Of a stretch of DNA of 5,940 nt, positions 1 to 5,938 are shown piece by piece. The stretch's first letter is position 1. Every line of letters starts with the position of its first letter. Made by a program: the position numbers and the translations under genes. The notes beneath the pieces are model-generated. The model searched no databases. It saw only the letters and a program-made list of their open reading frames with translations, and had not been told where the DNA came from. The stretch covers positions 1-5,940 of the forward strand of contig DAOTXK010000308.1 of NCBI GenBank assembly GCA_034435395.1, read 5' to 3'. Source of the stretch: DAOTXK01 sp034435395. GTDB taxonomy: Bacteria > Chloroflexota > Anaerolineae > Aggregatilineales > Ch27.

Positions 1-1194
1 GATGTTGAACTGCTTCATCAACTTGAGGTCCGCGATCATCGACTCCACCGACACCACATGCCCGGTGTCGGGATCGTGCTCGTGGCGGTTGACGCCCTTG
101 AACACGATCGGCTGCCCGTTGACGTGCACCCGACCGTCCTTCAACTCGACCTGCCGGAAGCCCACCCGGCTGCTTTCAATCTGCACGGCATGGCCATCCG
201 CGTCCTTCAACGAAAGGAGCAGCGTGTATAGCTGGGGGTGCTCATCCGACCACTGGGCCGGGCTGGGAACAGCGCGCGTCAGATCGAGAACGGCCTCCCC
301 TCCGGCCTGAACCGTGACGCTGCCCGCCAGCGGCTCATCAAACACCCGGACGCCACTGCTGTCGTAGAGCATGGCCTCGATCCCATGGTCTGTCGCGTCC
401 TGGCCGGCCGCGTTTCTGACCCTGACCTGGATGTCCAGCATGGCATCCCGGTAAGCATCGTCGAAAGTCGTCCGCACCCGATAGTCGCTGATGCGAACCA
501 CCGGCGCGGACCAGAGGTACACATCCCGATAAATGCCGCTCAGCCGCCAGTAATCCTGGTCTTCCAGGTAACTGCCATCGGACCAGCGGTAGACCCGAAC
601 TGCCAGCACGTTCTCCCCCGGTCGCAAGTAAGGCGTGATGTTGAACTCGGCGGGCAGACGGCTGTCCTGGCTGTAGCCCACCAGCTCGCCGTTGACCCAG
701 ACGTGGAAGGCCGAGTCCACGCCTTCAAAGGTCAGGAAAACCTGCCGACCGCGCCAGGATTCTGGAATGATAAACGAGCGGCGATAGGAGCCGGTCGGGT
801 TATCGTCTTCCGGCACGTATGGCAGGTTGTCGATAGGAAATGGATACTGGACGTTGGCGTAAATGGGTTTGTCGTAACCCTGAAGCTGCCAGTTCCCCGG
901 CACGGCAATGAGATCCCACCCGGAGGCGTCAAAGTCCACCGCCTGAAAGCCCGGCGGGGCAGCCGCCGGATTCGGCGCATAGCTGAACTGCCAGTCGCCG
1001 TTCAGCGACCGGTAAAAGGGCGAGGCGGCTCTGTCGCCCGCCAGCGCCGAAACTTCGTCCGGAAAGGGCATCAGCGGCACATGTCCCGGTTCTTTATTAC
1101 GTCCCAGGACCAGTGGATTATTCCAGTCGTTTGGTGGATTAGCGGCCATATAGTTCCCCGCATGAATGTGGTAGGTAGGCAACAGTCGTCTCAT
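1..1194 (-). CDS. lacZ: Beta-galactosidase, GH2 LacZ type (N-terminal 398 residues, 3' end outside window)
   Basis: Hydrolyses terminal beta-D-galactosides such as lactose; no signal peptide is visible, so it is probably cytosolic. Translating the minus strand gives a continuous LacZ-like frame that leaves the window. Seen in order: an N-terminal segment with DWNNPLVLGRNKEP (residues 23-36); a jelly-roll sugar-binding domain about 60-230 with GDWQF, PGNWQLQGYDKPIYANV, GYSQDSRLPAEFN and RWSDGSYLEDQDYWRLSGIYRDV; an Ig-like domain about 232-347; and the start of the TIM barrel with FKGVNRHEHDPDTGH (365-379). N114 and D177 align with E. coli LacZ N102 and D201, and H371 lies in the substrate-binding NRHEH motif. 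The acid/base and nucleophile glutamates would lie beyond the left edge. The ATG at 1194 was chosen because AGGAGGT (1204-1198) precedes it by 4 nt; the in-frame ATG at 1149 lacks a comparable site. The family call is very secure; substrate preference is inferred. Confidence 0.96.
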   Translation of the reverse strand, partial: MRRLLPTYHIHAGNYMAANPPNDWNNPLVLGRNKEPGHVPLMPFPDEVSALAGDRAASPFYRSLNGDWQFSYAPNPAAAPPGFQAVDFDASGWDLIAVPGNWQLQGYDKPIYANVQYPFPIDNLPYVPEDDNPTGSYRRSFIIPESWRGRQVFLTFEGVDSAFHVWVNGELVGYSQDSRLPAEFNITPYLRPGENVLAVRVYRWSDGSYLEDQDYWRLSGIYRDVYLWSAPVVRISDYRVRTTFDDAYRDAMLDIQVRVRNAAGQDATDHGIEAMLYDSSGVRVFDEPLAGSVTVQAGGEAVLDLTRAVPSPAQWSDEHPQLYTLLLSLKDADGHAVQIESSRVGFRQVELKDGRVHVNGQPIVFKGVNRHEHDPDTGHVVSVESMIADLKLMKQFNI

Positions 1195-1246
1195 GCCACC
1201 TCCTGAGCCGTCAACCGGTCCAACGGGTCAGCCCGTCAGGTGGCAT
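1193..1246 (-). promoter_or_regulatory. lacZ leader stem that would sequester the Shine-Dalgarno and start codon
   Basis: On the minus strand ATGCCACCT (1246-1238) is perfectly complementary to AGGTGGCAT (1201-1193), with 36 nt between the arms. The 3' arm contains half of the AGGAGGT Shine-Dalgarno and the first two bases of the lacZ ATG, so a folded leader would hide the ribosome site. Inside the loop a 5-bp hairpin ACGGG-CTGA-CCCGT (1236-1223) can also form. The 5' arm can pair alternatively with AGGTG just upstream (1251-1247), which would free the ribosome site. The inverted repeat is seen directly; a regulatory role is inference. It could also be a DNA operator or chance. Confidence 0.4.
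1211..1246 (-). CDS. Possible 11-codon leader ORF upstream of lacZ
   Basis: An ATG at 1246 opens a short frame, MPPDGLTRWTG, ending in TGA at 1213-1211, 16 nt before the lacZ ATG. Its first three codons are the 5' arm of the stem that can cover the lacZ ribosome site, so translating it would disturb that stem. AGG at 1251-1249 sits only 2 nt before the ATG, too close for a good Shine-Dalgarno, and the peptide has no run of one amino acid as in classical attenuators. The ORF is seen; translation is doubtful. Confidence 0.13.
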   Translation of the reverse strand: MPPDGLTRWTG

Positions 1247-1253
1247 CACCTAA

Positions 1254-1282
1254 AGGTTAATGGGTTATTCGTCCTCCGGCAA
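1254..1282 (-). promoter_or_regulatory. Weak candidate sigma-70-like promoter for lacZ
   Basis: On the minus strand TTGCCG (1282-1277) and TAACCT (1259-1254) are separated by 17 nt, in a locally AT-richer patch. Transcription would begin near 1247, right at the 5' arm of the lacZ leader stem. Only three bases of the -10 match consensus, and the -35 overlaps the arm of an upstream stem-loop. This is the best candidate found in the gap, but it is weak. Confidence 0.2.
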
Positions 1283-1320
1283 GGAATTCGGCAATCTGCC
1301 GAGAAACCGAAAGCCTTGCC
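1278..1320 (-). terminator. 43-nt stem-loop after the GT-C gene (terminator-like, no U-tract)
   Basis: The minus-strand transcript 40 nt past the stop at 1360 folds as GGCAAGG / CCTTGCC (7 bp; 1320-1314 with 1284-1278), a 2x2 internal loop, then TTCGG / CCGAA (5 bp; 1311-1307 with 1291-1287) around a 15-nt loop. The loop can instead contribute to a competing 6-bp hairpin TCGGCA-GAT-TGCCGA (1302-1288). The position suits a 3' end or mRNA-stabilising structure. No T-run follows on either strand, so it is not a canonical intrinsic terminator. The structure is seen; function is inferred. Confidence 0.35.
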
Positions 1321-1359
1321 CCCTCAGGTCTGACGGCAGGTCCACCAGACAGACACCAT

Positions 1360-2907
1360 CTACGGACAGTGCCCGTCCCAGGCCAGGGCATAGATCGTCA
1401 TATTCGCCCCGCCCGACGCTGGCGACCATTCCCCGCCCGTCGAAAAGACCGGACACAGCCGGGGATCGGATTCGTCCTGTCCGGGAATCTGGTCGGGCAG
1501 GGCCATCAGATAACGCACGCCCCGCGCCTCCATAAGCGCCCACAGCGCTTCCCCATCACGGATGATGGGGATCACCTCCGGACTGACCAGACCAGCCAGG
1601 TCGAGTATCGGGCGCGGGGCATAGTAACCCACCGCGCCGATGTCGTGCACCGCCAGGAGTTGATCCGGAGCGATGTTATCCGCCAGCCAGCGGGCCGCCG
1701 CCACCATCTCCGTCTGGATGATCTGCACATCTGTCCCGTATTGCTGCCAGCCGACGCCCCAGAACCACCCGAACACGATCATCGCCGCCGCCACCAGGGC
1801 GCGGCTCACCACACGCCCGCCCATCGAGCGTGCGCCCCGCTGCCAGATCAGGGCGGTACCGGCCACGCCATACAGGATCAGGTGGGCCAGCGCCGGGATC
1901 ACGTAGCGACCGTGCTGGTAGGGCGCGGGCAAACGCGCCGCGTAGAGGCCGATCAGCGCCATAGCCCACAGGAAAGGGGCCAGCAGCAGCGCGGCCCGCC
2001 GTTCCCGCAACACGCGGCGACCGACAACGGCTATTGCGACGATCAGGCCGGGCAGCAGCATCACCTGCCCGCCCGCCATCAATGGAAACAGCAGGTTGAC
2101 GATCCGGGCCGGATAGGGGAGCGCCAGGAGCGGCAGATTCTCCGCCTGTTTGGCCGTCGCCGTGGTGGGCAGGACGCCGCCCCCCAGGCTCAGGTTGAAC
2201 CAGGCATACGGCACAAACCCGGCCAGCCAGCCGACCGCCACCCCCGCCGACCACATCACCACGGTCCGCCAGCTCCCCGCCGGACGGGCAACCCACATCA
2301 GCAGCCCGATCAGCCCGACCAGCCCCAAACCTTCGGGCCGCGTCAGCGTGGTGGCCGCCCCCGCCAGGCCGAGCGCCGCCCCCCGCCCGACGACCGCCCC
2401 CCAAGCGCCAGGGGGTGCCGCCAACTCGCGCCAGGCCAGCGCCAGCAGCCCCAGCGTCAATGTTGTGAACAGCATCGTCTCCATACCGGAAGCGCCAGCC
2501 CAGACCAGGTGCCAGGCCAGCACCGTCCCCAGCCCGGCCCACATACTGACGTTGCTCGTCTCCGGGGCGAGTCGCGCCGCCAGCCGCGCCGCCAGCAATC
2601 CCCCCACCGCCAGGGCCAGCCCGCCGAGCAGCGCCGCCCACGTCAGGAAGGGCACGCCCAGCAGATAACCCGCGCTGAGCAACAACGTGTAGAATGGCGA
2701 GGTGCTCCCGGCAGATGGCTCGCCGGGCACAAAGGCCCACTGCCCCGTTTGCGCCAGGTTGCGGGCGTAGGTCTGGTGGATCCAGGCATCGTCCAGCGGG
2801 AAGCCGGTTTCCCCCATCAGACCGGCGCCAGCGACGTAAGCCGCCACGCCGCCCAGCGCCAGCCCGACGATCAGCCCATCCCGCCAGAATGCCCCCCGTC
2901 TGATCAT
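1360..2907 (-). CDS. Polytopic membrane protein, GT-C / ArnT-PMT-like glycosyltransferase
   Basis: Probably transfers a sugar from a polyprenyl-phosphate donor to an acceptor at the outer face of the membrane; the substrate is unknown. From the ATG at 2907 it has 515 residues and about 11-12 hydrophobic segments. After the first (about 10-32) comes the acidic pair D39-D40 in PLDDAWIHQTYARNLA, followed by PGEPSAGSTSPFYTLLL. This resembles the conserved first extracytoplasmic loop of GT-C enzymes, whose acidic residue is catalytic. Further family-like motifs are GMETMLF (E143), LTRPEG (188-193) and HGRYVIP (332-338). The soluble C-terminal part (about 388-515) has HDIGAVGYYAPRPILDLAGL (421-440) and may bind the acceptor. 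An in-frame TTG at 2919 would add four residues; neither start has a visible Shine-Dalgarno. It ends 165 bp before lacZ and is divergent from the repair gene. A GT-C-like membrane protein is well supported; the reaction is not. Confidence 0.85.
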   Translation of the reverse strand: MIRRGAFWRDGLIVGLALGGVAAYVAGAGLMGETGFPLDDAWIHQTYARNLAQTGQWAFVPGEPSAGSTSPFYTLLLSAGYLLGVPFLTWAALLGGLALAVGGLLAARLAARLAPETSNVSMWAGLGTVLAWHLVWAGASGMETMLFTTLTLGLLALAWRELAAPPGAWGAVVGRGAALGLAGAATTLTRPEGLGLVGLIGLLMWVARPAGSWRTVVMWSAGVAVGWLAGFVPYAWFNLSLGGGVLPTTATAKQAENLPLLALPYPARIVNLLFPLMAGGQVMLLPGLIVAIAVVGRRVLRERRAALLLAPFLWAMALIGLYAARLPAPYQHGRYVIPALAHLILYGVAGTALIWQRGARSMGGRVVSRALVAAAMIVFGWFWGVGWQQYGTDVQIIQTEMVAAARWLADNIAPDQLLAVHDIGAVGYYAPRPILDLAGLVSPEVIPIIRDGEALWALMEARGVRYLMALPDQIPGQDESDPRLCPVFSTGGEWSPASGGANMTIYALAWDGHCP

Positions 2908-2934
2908 CTTGACTATCAATGGCGATAAGAACGT

Positions 2935-2963
2935 TTGTGCTATCCCCGCCCTTATGGTATGCT
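2935..2963 (+). promoter_or_regulatory. Probable extended -10 promoter for the YcaQ/AlkX-type gene
   Basis: TTGTGC (2935-2940) and TATGCT (2958-2963) are spaced by exactly 17 nt, and TGG directly before the -10 box makes an extended -10 (TGn). It matches three of six and four of six consensus bases. It lies about 60 bp before the ATG at 3025, in the AT-richest part of the divergent gap, so the leader would be roughly 55 nt. TATACT at 2969-2974 is a better -10 hexamer but has no partner -35. GTAT (2957-2960) and ATAC (2970-2973) form a small dyad over the start region that could be an operator half-site pair or chance. Confidence 0.4.
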
Positions 2964-3024
2964 CTGCCTATACTAGCAGGTCTCGCCGCCACGCGATAGC
3001 GATCACCACGAGGCAGGTTTAGCC

Positions 3025-4299
3025 ATGACCCCAACCACTACCCCCTACCCGCTGCAAGCCATCAGGACGCTGGCCCTCCACTGCCAGGGACTGACCGCCC
3101 GGAACGGCACAGGGCCGACTCCCACACCCCCCGTCATCTACAACACGGTCGACCAGATCGGCTGCGTGCAGATTGACACCCTGCAAATGGTGCAGCGCAG
3201 CCAGTACCTGGTGGTGTGGAGTCGCCTGGGCCTCTACGATCCGGCGGATTTCGACCGTCTGATCTACGGCACCCCCGCCGCCGCGGACGGCCAGAACGAC
3301 CGCCGCCTGTTCGAATACTGGCTGCACGCGGCCAGCATCATCCCGTTGACCGAGTTCCGCTACCGCCTGCCAGTTATGCGTTACTACCAGGAAACCGCCG
3401 GGTCCTGGAACGAGCGGTGGCTGTCGCAGCCGGAAAACGCCGCTCTGATGGACGAGGTTTACGACCGCATCCGGGCGGAAGGCGCGCGGCGCACCGGCGA
3501 TTTCCAGGACGAGCCATCGCGTTCGGGCAGTTGGTGGGGCTGGAAACCGGCCAAGCGCGCCCTGGAAGTGCTCTATGACCGCGGCCAGCTGATGATCGCC
3601 GATCGAATCAACTTCCAGCGGGTCTACGACCTGCGCGAGCGCGTGCTGCCGGATTGGGTGGATACCACCCCGCCGACCGACGAAGACGCGCAGCGCCACT
3701 GGCTGGAGCGCGGCGCGCGTTGTTTTGGCATCTGCCAGCCGTTACAGACGGCCGACTACGCCTACTACAAACGCACCGACATCCGGCCCATGGTTGATGA
3801 CCTGATCGCCGAGGGCGTTTTTATGGCGGTCGAGGCAGAACTGGCGGGCGGCCAGACGGATACGCTGATCGTGCACCGCGATCATCTTCCCCTGCTGCAC
3901 CAGGCCGCCGACGGCAGTCTGGTCGCCGAACGGACCACCTTCCTCAGCCCGTTTGATAACCTGTTCTGGCCCAAAGACCGCGATGTCCAGTTCTGGAACT
4001 TCCGGCAGGTGCTGGAAGCCTACAAACCGGCGGACCAGCGCCAGTGGGGCTACTTCTGCCTGCCGATCCTGCACCGGGACCGACTGGTGGGCCGCTTTGA
4101 TCCCAAGCTGGAGCGCAAAACCGGCACCCTGCGTCTGAAGGCGCTGTACCTAGAGCCGGGCGTCGCGCCGGATGAAGAACTGATCGCCGACATCGCCGGG
4201 GCCATGCGGGATTTCCTGGCGTTCCATCGGGCGAGCGCACTGGTGATCGAACGCAGCGACCCGCCGGAATTGGGTGACAGGTTGCTGGCTGCGCTCTAA
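3025..4299 (+). CDS. ycaQ: YcaQ/AlkX-type winged-helix DNA glycosylase (HTH_42 family)
   Basis: Family members (AlkZ/YcaQ-like) excise alkylated bases; E. coli YcaQ (AlkX) unhooks DNA interstrand crosslinks. Here 424 residues is close to the E. coli length of about 410. The key segment GCVQIDTLQMVQRSQYLVVWSRLG (46-69) carries Q49-I50-D51, the QxD catalytic motif of the YcaQ subfamily, as opposed to the QxQ of AlkZ. The winged-helix signature SWWGWKPAKRALEVLYDRGQ (169-188) is followed by FQRVYDLRERVLP (197-209). The C-terminal core has LSPFDNLFW (307-315), EAYKP and WGYFCLPILHRDRLVGRFDPK (341-361). All three cores are present, so the enzyme should be active. AGGCAGG (3011-3017) ends 7 nt before the ATG. 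It is the only plus-strand gene, with its own probable promoter, and its stop overlaps the stop of the opposing gene. The family is secure; the exact lesion specificity is inferred from the motif. Confidence 0.93.
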   Translation: MTPTTTPYPLQAIRTLALHCQGLTARNGTGPTPTPPVIYNTVDQIGCVQIDTLQMVQRSQYLVVWSRLGLYDPADFDRLIYGTPAAADGQNDRRLFEYWLHAASIIPLTEFRYRLPVMRYYQETAGSWNERWLSQPENAALMDEVYDRIRAEGARRTGDFQDEPSRSGSWWGWKPAKRALEVLYDRGQLMIADRINFQRVYDLRERVLPDWVDTTPPTDEDAQRHWLERGARCFGICQPLQTADYAYYKRTDIRPMVDDLIAEGVFMAVEAELAGGQTDTLIVHRDHLPLLHQAADGSLVAERTTFLSPFDNLFWPKDRDVQFWNFRQVLEAYKPADQRQWGYFCLPILHRDRLVGRFDPKLERKTGTLRLKALYLEPGVAPDEELIADIAGAMRDFLAFHRASALVIERSDPPELGDRLLAAL

Positions 4300-5843
4300 G
4301 GCAGCACCTCAAACACGCGCACCGAATCGGCCACGTCCTGCGGGATCGGACGCAAAAACGGCGGCTGCTCACGCCCCTCATACAGATCGTTGAGCGGCAG
4401 CGTGCGGTTCTCGTCCAGCAGAACGTGCGTCACCCCGTACCGCCCGGCCAGCGCCCGAATCGCCTCCGGCCCTGAGTCAGGCACCACCACCCCGGACAGC
4501 CCGGTGTGGTAGTATACTGCCGCCGGGTCATTGCTCATCACCACGGCGTCCTCCGGCAACACTTCACGGGCTGCCCGGATCAGGGGATCGGACGCGCCGC
4601 TCCGCCCCAGCCGGGTGCGGCTGACCGCCACCGTCAGCAGGGCGGCGATCACGATCGCGGCCGCGGTGAAGATCATCTTGGCCGTCGCCGCGCGCCAGTG
4701 ACGGCGACGCCTGGCGACCCAGTCCACCACGTCGTCCAGGCCCAGCACGCCCGCCGCCATCCACCAGGGAATCAGCGCCGCCGCCGAATGAAACAGCCCG
4801 CCCCGGTAGCCCGGATAGGCGAAGGCAACGGTCATGGCCAGATGCAGCAGGACGGCGTAAACCGCCACCGGCAGCAGCAGCGGATGACGCCAGCGACGAA
4901 TCAGAGCTATCACGATCAGCGGGCTGAGCACAATCAGCCCTTCCACGGCGACAAACGTGCCCAGATTGTTGACCAGCGCCTCCCAGCGGCTGCGGACGAT
5001 GTTCTCCCATCCCCAGGCGAAAAAACTGTCCGCCGTGATCGCCGCCGGGTAACGGACGATCTCGTCGTAGCCCCGCAGCCAGATGGTGGCCGCCCCACCC
5101 ACCGGCAGGGGCGTCCCGATCGCGCGCCAGTTGCGGACCAACCAGGGCAGCATCACCAGCCCATACGCCGCGAGGCCAGCTCCCGTCCACGCCAGCCCGC
5201 GTTTGAAATTGTGGGGGCGGGTCTCACTTCCACTCTCTGGCCGGGGCCATACCGCCATCAGCGCCAACACGCCCACCAGCAGCAACCCATCCGCCCGCGC
5301 CAGATGGGCCAGCCCGGCCAGCGCGCCCGCCAGGGCATAATGCCGCCAGCCGCCGCGCCAGCGGCCCAGCCCCATCGCCAGCAGGCTGAGCGCGCCCAAC
5401 AGCCCGAATGGCGCGAACGTATCGGTCGTGGTCAGGAACGGGGCATAGTAGCCGGGACATACGGTCAGCAGGCCCGCCGCCCAGGCATGACGGCGGCTCC
5501 CCCCCAGCCGTCCCCCCAGCCAGAAGGCCAGGACCGCCAGCGCCACCCACATCAGGACGAAGATCACCTGCCCCAGCCGGAACGAACCGCCAGCCAGCGC
5601 CACCAGCAGCGATGTGAGCGGCATCCAGTAGGTATGCGCGGGCGCGGGCAGTGCCTCCGGTGCGCCGATATAGGTCAGCGCGATGTAGGGATCGGTCAGG
5701 CCCTCGCCCTGCGCCAGTCGCCGCCCGGCGTTGAAGTAGTAGTAGGCGTCAGTGTAGGCCGGTTCGGGGACGGCGGCGGCGAACAGAGCCGCCACTCCCA
5801 GCGCCACGGCGGCCAGCGCGGCGTATTCCTTCCGGCCCGGCAT
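4296..5843 (-). CDS. Polytopic membrane protein, GT39/GT-C-like glycosyltransferase
   Basis: Probably a polyprenyl-phosphate-sugar-dependent glycosyltransferase of the ArnT/PMT type; donor and acceptor are unknown. From the ATG at 5843 it has 515 residues with about 11 hydrophobic segments. After the first (about 7-25) the loop holds a single acidic position D32 in YTDAYYYFNAGRRLAQGEGL, with DPYI following and HTYWMPLTSLL at 70-80. That arrangement is typical of the GT39-like catalytic loop. Further family-like parts are TTTDTFAPFGLLG (138-150), HLARADGLLL (180-189), PWLVRNWRAIGTPLP (233-247) and YRGGLFHSAAALIPWW (346-361). The tail from about 410 is soluble. GAGGTG (5857-5852) lies 8 nt before the ATG; a GTG at 5846 directly in front is an equally usable start. 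The upstream gene stops at TGATG, so the two are probably translationally coupled in one operon. A GT-C-like membrane protein is well supported; the reaction is not. Confidence 0.84.
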   Translation of the reverse strand: MPGRKEYAALAAVALGVAALFAAAVPEPAYTDAYYYFNAGRRLAQGEGLTDPYIALTYIGAPEALPAPAHTYWMPLTSLLVALAGGSFRLGQVIFVLMWVALAVLAFWLGGRLGGSRRHAWAAGLLTVCPGYYAPFLTTTDTFAPFGLLGALSLLAMGLGRWRGGWRHYALAGALAGLAHLARADGLLLVGVLALMAVWPRPESGSETRPHNFKRGLAWTGAGLAAYGLVMLPWLVRNWRAIGTPLPVGGAATIWLRGYDEIVRYPAAITADSFFAWGWENIVRSRWEALVNNLGTFVAVEGLIVLSPLIVIALIRRWRHPLLLPVAVYAVLLHLAMTVAFAYPGYRGGLFHSAAALIPWWMAAGVLGLDDVVDWVARRRRHWRAATAKMIFTAAAIVIAALLTVAVSRTRLGRSGASDPLIRAAREVLPEDAVVMSNDPAAVYYHTGLSGVVVPDSGPEAIRALAGRYGVTHVLLDENRTLPLNDLYEGREQPPFLRPIPQDVADSVRVFEVLP

Positions 5844-5938
5844 CACGGCCTCACCTCGTAAACTGCCACCGCGCCGGCATGAAAGGCGAGGCGCAAAAAG
5901 GCCGCCGCGTCGGGGGACCAGTCGCCCAGCTCTCGCGC
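5843..5938 (-). CDS. C-terminal 31 residues of an upstream protein, possibly another GT-C-like enzyme
   Basis: The minus-strand frame entering from the right edge reads ARELGDWSPDAAAF then LRLAFHAGAVAVYEVRP and stops with TGA (5845-5843), sharing its A with the ATG of the next gene. The frame is open to the edge, and the overlap is typical of operon partners. The ending AVAVYEVRP resembles the VRVFEVLP end of the neighbouring membrane glycosyltransferase, so a second enzyme of that type is plausible. 31 residues cannot establish the family. Confidence 0.6.
   Translation of the reverse strand, partial: ARELGDWSPDAAAFLRLAFHAGAVAVYEVRP

Noticed and set aside
1105..1149. The alternative lacZ start at the ATG at 1149
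   Set aside because: The 15 extra codons from 1194 are preceded by a full AGGAGGT site, whereas 1149 has only a weak GGGG stretch upstream. The upstream start is preferred, although the first 15 residues are not obviously conserved.
238..1206. A 322-codon plus-strand ORF across the left end
   Set aside because: It lies opposite the unmistakable LacZ frame and shows no recognisable motif.
1265..1543. A 92-codon minus-strand ORF overlapping the end of the first GT-C gene and running into the lacZ gap, considered as a frameshifted extension
   Set aside because: The GT-C protein already ends with a natural-looking tail (MTIYALAWDGHCP). The extra frame is Gly/Arg-rich over the overlap, and its 3' part crosses the stem-loop. 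No start signal is visible.
1369..2928. A 519-codon plus-strand ORF opposite the first GT-C gene, of the same length as that gene read from its TTG start
   Set aside because: Its codons are in exact register with the sense codons, so stops arise only where the gene uses TTA, CTA or TCA, which are rare at this GC content. The product is a Pro/Gln/Arg/His-rich low-complexity sequence with no family signature. The equal length is coincidence.
1676..3034. A 452-codon minus-strand ORF overlapping the first GT-C gene in another frame
   Set aside because: It is Gly/Arg/Ala-rich without membrane segments or motifs, while the overlapping frame carries the family signatures.
4506..5861. A 451-codon plus-strand ORF opposite the second GT-C gene
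   Set aside because: Same codon-register effect; composition is Gln/Arg/His/Pro-rich without domains, while the minus strand encodes a clear membrane protein.
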